DNA from: Amycolatopsis sp. cg9
GTDB taxonomy: Bacteria > Actinomycetota > Actinomycetes > Mycobacteriales > Pseudonocardiaceae
DNA: 64,000 bases
Direction: 5' to 3'
NCBI RefSeq assembly: GCF_041346945.1
Contig: NZ_CP166850.1
Coordinates: forward strand, 682,001-746,000
The notes under the pieces are model-generated. The model saw only the letters and a list, made by a program, of their open reading frames with translations, was not told the origin of the DNA and searched no databases. Positions 58,707-64,000 of the stretch are shown here, one piece after another. Each line of letters opens with the position of its first letter. Position 1 is the first letter of the stretch. The translations under genes were made by a program, and so were the position numbers.

Positions 58707-59066
58707 ATGAAACTGACCTCCACCGTGCTCGGCGCGCCGGAGCCCCGCGCGCTCGCCGGGTTCTACTCGAAACTGCTCGGCTGGCCGATCCGCACCGACG
58801 AGCCGGAGTGGGTGACGCTGCGCCCGGACGACGGCGGCGCGGGTCTCTCGTTCCAGCTCGAAACCGGCCACGTCCCGCCCACCTGGCCGCCCGCCGACGG
58901 CGCCCAGCAGATGCAGCTGCACCTCGACATCGAAGTCGACGACCTCGCGGCGGCGACGGCCGCCGCGGTCGCCGCCGGCGCCGTCGTCGCGGACTTCCAG
59001 CCGCAGGACGACGTGCGCGTCTGCTTCGACCCCGCCGGGCACCCGTTCTGCCTCTGGACGAGGTGA
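58707..59066 (+). CDS. VOC (glyoxalase/bleomycin-resistance-like) protein
   Basis: 119 residues from ATG 58707; the frame is open further upstream but the VOC domain begins here (STVLGAPEPRALAGFYSKLLGW). Contains LHLDIEVDDL and ends VCFDPAGHPFCLW, the usual VOC ending. One or two metal-ligand positions are recognisable, but substrate is not predictable. No strong ribosome-binding site is seen. Confidence 0.82.
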   Translation: MKLTSTVLGAPEPRALAGFYSKLLGWPIRTDEPEWVTLRPDDGGAGLSFQLETGHVPPTWPPADGAQQMQLHLDIEVDDLAAATAAAVAAGAVVADFQPQDDVRVCFDPAGHPFCLWTR

Positions 59067-59141
59067 CGCCCCGCGTTCGACCGGTCACAGGATCCGCTAT
59101 GTTCGGCTGAGGCCTGGTCGCGGCGAACGGAGTTGAGTCCT

Positions 59142-60812
59142 GTGGGGGTGCACCGGATCTGGCACCACGGCCTGGTCCCCACCGAAGGAAAACGCCCCCT
59201 GGACGCCTTGCGCAGCAGGCTGATCACCCGCCAGCGGCAGCACGACGACTACACCGTCACCGATCTCGGCTCCTCCGACGACGGCGGATCGCGCCGGTGC
59301 GACCTCGAATTCGCTTACGGCGACGGCGAAGGCCGCTACTCCGTTCAGGTATTCCTGTCCCTCTGCTACCGCGCCGGCGAGGACCGGGTGACGTGGCTGC
59401 TGGCCGCGGCGTGCACGCGGCCGTGGCGCAGCTGCCACGTCGCGCCGGCGCACCGGATCGGCCTGGAAGAGCTGGGCGCCAGCGGCCACGACGAAATCCC
59501 GATCGAAACCCCGGTGCTGGCCATGCGCGGCTGGTCCCGCGAGGAGTGCGACCACCTCGCCGACCTGCTGGGCGAGGCGCTGGTGGCCCCGTGGCGGACG
59601 TCGGCGGTGCTGGTGCTCGCCGAGCCGCCGACGGTACCCGTCTCGGGCTGGCCGGGGCTGGTCAACGTCTTCGACGTCGACGACCGCTTCCGCCGCACGC
59701 TCAACCGGAACCTCCCCCTCGGCTGCGCGGTGCCGCCGGGCGCGCGGCTGTACACGCCGCCGTGCGACCAGCTCCCGGATTTCGTCGAAACCGCCAGCCC
59801 GGTGTCCGGCGAAGCGCTCGAAGGCGCGATCACGCAGCTCATCCAGGCGCGCGGCCGAACGCCGCTGCCCGAAGAGTGGGCCGAGGTGGCGAGCGTGCGG
59901 GCCTGGTACGCGGCCGATCCGTTCGTCGCGCCGGAACGGGAACCGGACGCCGAACTGACCGGGAAGCTCGGCCGCGCCGAGCGCGAGCTGGCCGAGGCGC
60001 GCCGGGTGATCACGATCCTGCGGAAGAAGGCGAAGGCCCACGCCGAAGAGCGCGATCGCCACGCGTGCGAGGTGAAGGCCCTGCGCGGCCGGCTCGAGGA
60101 CGTCTCCGCGACCGACGTCGCGTGCCTGCGCAAGCAGCTCGCGCAGCTGCAGGAGGAGGTGGACGACTACGCGCGCGCGTTCGAGGAGACCGAAGCCGAG
60201 CGCGACGAGCTCCGGCGCGTCAACGGGTTGCTGGCGGGCCGCCTCGCCCGCCACCACGACGCGGACGACGAAGTGGCCGCCGCCGGCCGCCCGCCGGAGG
60301 AGTTCCCCAGCTTCGCCGAGCTGATCGCCACCGCGACGGCGTCGCTGAAGCACCTCGCGATCACCGCCGACCCGGCACCGGCAGCGATCCTCGACCACCA
60401 CCCGAAAGCCGCCGCCTGGCGCCGCAAGGCGTGGGACGCGCTCCGGACGCTCGACGCGTACGCGAGCGCGCGCACGTCGTCGCTCGGCGCGGGCCAGGAC
60501 CCGGGCCCCGGCTTGTCGGACGTGCTCGCGTTCGCCCGCACGGGCCAGCCGGGTTCGCTGATCAGCGCCAACATCATCGCGCTGGCCGAGTCGGACACGG
60601 TGACCACGAACGAGCGGCTCCGCCAGGCCAGGACGTTCCGCGTCGACCCCCGCACCAACCCGGCGGGCCGCGACTACTTCGGCGCCCACATCGCCTTGGA
60701 GCGCTTCAAAGCGCCGGCCCCGCGCCTGCACTTCCTCGACGACACGGACCGGACGGGCACGGTGTACGTCGGCTACCTGGGCGCCCACCTGCCGACGTCG
60801 AAGACCAACTGA
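59142..60812 (+). CDS. Coiled-coil protein of unknown function
   Basis: 556 residues from GTG 59142, with GGAG 9 bases upstream; TTG 59133 is less likely. The first ~270 residues form a mixed alpha/beta region (VTDLGSSDDGGSRRCDLEF, SVQVFLSLCYRAGED). Residues about 270-370 are a strongly charged coiled coil (AERELAEARRVITILRKKAK, LRKQLAQLQEEVDDYARA). The C-terminal ~180 residues are helical with a closing strand (RLHFLDDTDRTGTVYVGYLG). I do not recognise a family or catalytic motif. It is followed 15 bases later by the Nudix-DUF72 gene, with which it may be transcribed. Confidence 0.7.
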   Translation: MGVHRIWHHGLVPTEGKRPLDALRSRLITRQRQHDDYTVTDLGSSDDGGSRRCDLEFAYGDGEGRYSVQVFLSLCYRAGEDRVTWLLAAACTRPWRSCHVAPAHRIGLEELGASGHDEIPIETPVLAMRGWSREECDHLADLLGEALVAPWRTSAVLVLAEPPTVPVSGWPGLVNVFDVDDRFRRTLNRNLPLGCAVPPGARLYTPPCDQLPDFVETASPVSGEALEGAITQLIQARGRTPLPEEWAEVASVRAWYAADPFVAPEREPDAELTGKLGRAERELAEARRVITILRKKAKAHAEERDRHACEVKALRGRLEDVSATDVACLRKQLAQLQEEVDDYARAFEETEAERDELRRVNGLLAGRLARHHDADDEVAAAGRPPEEFPSFAELIATATASLKHLAITADPAPAAILDHHPKAAAWRRKAWDALRTLDAYASARTSSLGAGQDPGPGLSDVLAFARTGQPGSLISANIIALAESDTVTTNERLRQARTFRVDPRTNPAGRDYFGAHIALERFKAPAPRLHFLDDTDRTGTVYVGYLGAHLPTSKTN

Positions 60813-60827
60813 GCGAGAATCGCCCGC

Positions 60828-62072
60828 ATGACGGAGAAACACCTGGCGTACTGCTGGATCACGCGCGGCGAGCGAGTGCTGTTCCTCCGCCGCGCGGCCG
60901 GCGTGTTCCGCGCGGGCCAGTGGGAGCTGCCGGGCGGAACGGCCGAGCCGGGCGAGCCCTTCGAGACGACGGCGGTCCGCGAAGCGGCCGAGGAAACCGG
61001 CTTGAGCGTTCGCGTCACGGGCGAGCTGGGGCGCGACGAGTGGCCGGACATCGCGGGCCGCGACCTCCAGATCCACGCTGTGGTCTACGCGGTCGAGGAA
61101 ACCGGCACGGGCGAGGTCGTCCTCAACCCGGCGGAGCACGACGACTTCGCTTGGCTGACGCGGGCGGAAGCGCGGGAACTGCCGTTACCGGAACACTTCC
61201 GCCGGCTGCTGTCGCCTGGCTCTCCCCGTCTCCACGTCGGCTGTGCGATGTGGACCCACAAGGCGTGGCCGGGCCGGTTCCTGCCGCCGTCGCTGCCGCC
61301 CAAGGAGCGTCTGCACGCCTACGCCGGCTGGTGCAACGCGGTCGAAGGCAACACGACGTTCTACGCCACCCCCGCCCGCTCGACGGTGGAAACCTGGGCG
61401 GAGCAAACCGGTCCGGCCTTCCGGTTCGTGGTCAAGGTGCCCAAGATCGTCACGCACGAGCGCCGGTTCCACGGCGTCGAGACCGAGATGCGCACGTTCC
61501 TGGACGCGATCGAGCCCCTCGGCGACCGCGCGGTCCTGTGGACCCAGCTGCCCGGCTCGTTCGGTCCGTCCGATGTCGACGCCTTGGCCCGCTTCCTGCG
61601 CCGTCTCCCGGCCGGCCGCCGCCGCGCGGTGGAGGTCCGCCACCCGGAGTTCTTCACCGACCCCGCGTCGACCGCGCTGCTGGAGGGAACCCTGGCCGGC
61701 GTGGACGCCGAGTGGGTGCCGTTCGACACCACGGTCTTCTTCCAGAGCCCGCCGATCAGCGCCGCCGAGCAGGAGGCGTGGGCGAAGAAACCCAGGCTGC
61801 CCCGCCGATCGACGGCGTTGACCGACCAGCCGATCATCCGCTACCTGGGCCGTGATTCGATCGAGGAGACGGTCTCGGGTTGGCGGCCATGGGTGGAGGC
61901 GGCCGCCGGCTGGCTGCGAGAGGGCCGTACGCCGACAGTTTTCGTGCACACACCGGACAACAACGACGCCCCGGCGTTGGCCCGCCGCTTCCACGACGAG
62001 GTGCGGGCGCTGGTGCCGAGCCTCGAGGCTTTGCCGGAGCCGGCCCCGATCGAGCCGGCAACGCTGTTCTGA
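60828..62072 (+). CDS. Nudix hydrolase - DUF72 fusion protein
   Basis: 414 residues from ATG 60828. Residues 1-130: Nudix domain with a full Nudix box, GGTAEPGEPFETTAVREAAEETGL (REAAEETG core; metal-binding Glu residues present). Residues about 135-400: DUF72 TIM barrel (LHVGCAMWTHKAWPGRFLP, YAGWCNAVEGNTTFYATP, WTQLPGSFGP). DUF72 proteins are widespread with a proposed metal-binding barrel but no settled reaction. A single polypeptide joining both implies sequential or cooperative action on a nucleotide-linked substrate. The stop lies in the loop of a 14-bp hairpin. Confidence 0.85.
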   Translation: MTEKHLAYCWITRGERVLFLRRAAGVFRAGQWELPGGTAEPGEPFETTAVREAAEETGLSVRVTGELGRDEWPDIAGRDLQIHAVVYAVEETGTGEVVLNPAEHDDFAWLTRAEARELPLPEHFRRLLSPGSPRLHVGCAMWTHKAWPGRFLPPSLPPKERLHAYAGWCNAVEGNTTFYATPARSTVETWAEQTGPAFRFVVKVPKIVTHERRFHGVETEMRTFLDAIEPLGDRAVLWTQLPGSFGPSDVDALARFLRRLPAGRRRAVEVRHPEFFTDPASTALLEGTLAGVDAEWVPFDTTVFFQSPPISAAEQEAWAKKPRLPRRSTALTDQPIIRYLGRDSIEETVSGWRPWVEAAAGWLREGRTPTVFVHTPDNNDAPALARRFHDEVRALVPSLEALPEPAPIEPATLF

Positions 62073-62091
62073 GCGGGGCCGGCTCGATCGG
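62046..62091 (+). terminator. Hairpin overlapping the 3' end of the Nudix-DUF72 gene
   Basis: Arms CCGATCGAGCCGGC (62046-62059) and GCCGGCTCGATCGG (62078-62091) are perfect over 14 bases. The stop codon TGA (62070-62072) is in the loop. No T-run follows, as is common in GC-rich actinobacteria. Confidence 0.65.
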
Positions 62092-62120
62092 CGTAGCGTG
62101 TACCGATCAGCGACGGTCGC

Positions 62121-62648
62121 CTAGCTGAGCACGAACGAGCTGGCTCGATCCGACCAGTTCGTCGCCACGCACTTGGTCAGATCGGTGCATCGGTCGATGA
62201 ACACCGACGAGGCACCGGTCAGGGTGAACCCGTCGTAGAGCTTGATGTCGCATTTGCTCGGGTTGCTGGTGTAGGTGCTGACCGAGGTGAACGTGTTGTT
62301 CATGTTGATGCCGTTGTTGTACGAGTAGATGCTCAGGTCGTACAGCTCGTAATCGTTGTTGCTGTACGAGGCGGTGCACACGTGATCGCCGGACAGGATG
62401 TTGTACCCGCCGCCCTGGTTGTAGTTGACCCAGTTGTACATCGCCACCAGGTCGTAGTCGGCGGCGGCCGATCGGTGTGCCTGCAGCTTCGACATCGAGT
62501 CGAAGCAGACCGTGGTGTGCCTGCTCAGGCTGGTGTTGCAGAAACTTCCGGTACCGGTGCTGCCGGCCGTGGCGGCGTTCGCCGCGGCCGGTTGGGCCAG
62601 GACGGCCACGGCGATCATCGACAGGGCAGCGAGAAACCTGCGTTTCAT
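62121..62648 (-). CDS. Small secreted Cys-rich protein, peptidase-inhibitor I36/crystallin-like
   Basis: 175 residues from ATG 62648, with GAGGAAGAG upstream. Signal peptide to about residue 26 (QPAAANA). Six Cys in the mature part suggest three disulphides. Repeated Tyr/Asn-rich strands (YELYDLSIYSYNNGIN) and a closing NWSDRASSFVLS recall beta/gamma-crystallin and peptidase-inhibitor I36 folds, but the match is only in pattern. Codon usage is noticeably less GC-rich than in its neighbours, with many AAC/TAC codons. Confidence 0.65.
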   Translation of the reverse strand: MKRRFLAALSMIAVAVLAQPAAANAATAGSTGTGSFCNTSLSRHTTVCFDSMSKLQAHRSAAADYDLVAMYNWVNYNQGGGYNILSGDHVCTASYSNNDYELYDLSIYSYNNGINMNNTFTSVSTYTSNPSKCDIKLYDGFTLTGASSVFIDRCTDLTKCVATNWSDRASSFVLS

Positions 62649-62800
62649 GATCTCTTCCTCCCTCAGGACCCGGCGTCGGACCGACGCCCGGGAACGCCGG
62701 CGAGTGGCGTCCGCGAGGCCCACGCGCGGACCTTCGACCCGGTTTAGCCGGCGCGGAAAGACCCAACGGCTCGGTCACCTCGACGGCCGTGGCCGGTCCG

Positions 62801-63991
62801 TCACCGGTCACGTTCCTTCTCCGCGGCCACGGCCGACGCGGACAGCAGCGTCGCGGCGGCGAGGCCGCCCCACAGGGTTGCCGGGCCGCGGGTGGCGAGG
62901 GCGGTGATGACCGCCGGGGAGACGGCGAGGCCGAAGCCCGTCGAGAGCTGGAAGCGGGCGAGGGCGCGGCCCAGGACGTGGGCCGGTGCGAGGGCGGTGA
63001 CGAGCGCGGTGGCGCTGCCCGCGTAGCCGATCTCGCCGATCGTGCAGACCACGGACACCGCGGCGACGGCCGGGGCGCCCCAGCCGTCGGACAGGGAAGA
63101 GGCCGCGAGGAACGCGAGGTAGGACGCGGTCAGCACGACGCCGCCGAGCACCAGCACGGTCCGGCGGGGGAAGCGGGACAGCAGCACGGTGATCGGCACC
63201 TGCAGGGTGACCACCAGCACCGTGTTGGCCACGAAGACGGCCGCCGCCCACACCGGGGACGCGTGCAGCTGGGTCACCAGGACCAGCGGGACCGCGATTT
63301 CGGGGACGTTGAGGCAGAAGGCGTAGACCACGTTGGCGGTCAGGAGCGCGCGCATCCGCGGGGCGGGCCCGTCGGCCGTGACCGCAACGTCGACCGGCCG
63401 CGCGCGGAGGCGGACCGACCACGCCAAGGCCGCCGCGGCGAGGTAGGCGAGCCCGGTCGCGGCCGCCATCGCCCGCACCGCGGTGGTGCCGCCGGCCAGG
63501 CACGCGGTGGCGAGGAGCGCCCCCACGCCCAGGCCGGCGTTGCGCAGCGCGCGGCCGCCCGCGAGCGCGGCGTCGCGTTCCCGCCCGTGGGCGACCGTGG
63601 CCACGAGCGCCGCGTGGGCGACCGGCCACGCCTGGTTGCCGATGCCGAGGAAGAGCGCCGCCGCCGCGAACGGCCCGGCGTGCCCGGGCGGCGCGGCCAG
63701 CAGCAGCGCCACGCCCACCACTCGCACCAGCATCGACGCCGCCACGACCGTGCTGCGCGCGCCGCCGTCCAGCCACCGGCCCACCACGGGCACGCACCCC
63801 AGGCCCACGACGATGCCCGCCGTCATGGCGATGCCGGTGACCGGCGCGGACAGCCCGAGCACCGTCACGCCGTAGAGCAGCAGAAAGGGCCGCAGCAGGC
63901 CGGTGCCGAGCGCGTCCACGACCACGGCGGCGGCGTAGCGGGAACCGCCGGAAGCCCGGACGAGGGCGCGCGGGTGGATCTTGGTCGTCAT
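62801..63991 (-). CDS. Major facilitator superfamily transporter
   Basis: 396 residues from ATG 63991; GTG 64000 at the window edge is an alternative, and earlier starts cannot be excluded. Twelve hydrophobic segments with charged loop residues typical of MFS drug or metabolite exporters: GIAMTAGIVVGLGCVPVVGRWLDGG (motif A-like), FPRRTVLVLGGVV in the second half, and LGRALARFQLSTGFGLAVSPAV. Substrate unknown. Confidence 0.85.
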   Translation of the reverse strand: MTTKIHPRALVRASGGSRYAAAVVVDALGTGLLRPFLLLYGVTVLGLSAPVTGIAMTAGIVVGLGCVPVVGRWLDGGARSTVVAASMLVRVVGVALLLAAPPGHAGPFAAAALFLGIGNQAWPVAHAALVATVAHGRERDAALAGGRALRNAGLGVGALLATACLAGGTTAVRAMAAATGLAYLAAAALAWSVRLRARPVDVAVTADGPAPRMRALLTANVVYAFCLNVPEIAVPLVLVTQLHASPVWAAAVFVANTVLVVTLQVPITVLLSRFPRRTVLVLGGVVLTASYLAFLAASSLSDGWGAPAVAAVSVVCTIGEIGYAGSATALVTALAPAHVLGRALARFQLSTGFGLAVSPAVITALATRGPATLWGGLAAATLLSASAVAAEKERDR

Positions 63992-64000
63992 GACGTCCAC

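Noticed and set aside
1..64000. tRNA, rRNA, riboswitch or CRISPR loci
   Set aside because: No cloverleaf, rRNA segment, known riboswitch core or spaced repeats were recognised by eye; small ncRNAs cannot be excluded without a covariance-model search.

Overview
The window is 64 kb of very GC-rich DNA with dense, often overlapping genes, many GTG starts and ATGA/GTGA stop-start overlaps. A complete mce operon, several secreted DUF6801-like proteins, clustered PucR-type regulators, an ECF sigma factor with a DGPF partner and a PUFA-synthase-like PKS locus point to a mycelial actinobacterium of the Pseudonocardiaceae, most like Amycolatopsis. This is inferred from gene content; no rRNA or tRNA gene is present to confirm it.

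Layout. 1-3.8 kb: end of an efeUOB iron/haem-peroxidase operon (efeO partial, efeB) and a secreted phosphoesterase. 3.9-7.8 kb (minus): a five-gene signalling operon (response-regulator/SpoIIE phosphatase, CHASE3-type histidine kinase, response regulator, STAS antagonist, RsbW-like kinase). 8.0-11.4 kb: small membrane protein, ECF42-like sigma factor coupled to a DGPF protein, DUF2252 protein. 11.5-13.8 kb: two secreted DUF6801-type proteins. 14.1-17.6 kb: lipoprotein, secreted lipase, membrane protein, GtrA, GNAT. 17.8-24.6 kb: four PucR-type regulators around an alpha/beta hydrolase. 24.6-25.7 kb: methyltransferase and MerR regulator, divergent, sharing a MerR-type promoter.

25.7-38.1 kb (minus): one long operon reading from a secreted protein through yrbEA, yrbEB, mceA-F and two Mce-associated membrane proteins into two unexpected last genes, a fatty-acyl-AMP-ligase-like protein and a ketoreductase-like protein, both of which have lost catalytic motifs. 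Upstream is a third DUF6801 protein carrying a long Thr/Pro/Glu repeat. Together these suggest an envelope lipid import locus with accessory surface proteins.

40.0-55.5 kb: a biosynthetic cluster. A DrrAB-like ABC exporter faces a minus-strand operon of a PfaD-like-ER/KS/AT/ACP/KR megasynthase, a KS/AT/DH/PPTase-like protein, a free ACP, an alpha/beta hydrolase and a glycosyltransferase. An SDR and an aldo/keto reductase homologue lacking all four catalytic residues diverge from it. The likely product is an exported, glycosylated polyketide or lipid made iteratively. 55.6-64 kb: a TPR-CHAT protein preceded by a 58-residue Cys-containing peptide, a VOC protein, a coiled-coil protein of unknown function, a Nudix-DUF72 fusion, a small secreted Cys-rich protein and an MFS transporter.

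Four families of long perfect or near-perfect palindromes lie at gene ends. One family supplies the stop codons of both convergent neighbours at two sites. The least expected observations are the three pseudoenzyme-like genes, the PKS architecture, the CHAT/peptide pair and the MerR promoter that seems to give a leaderless transcript.
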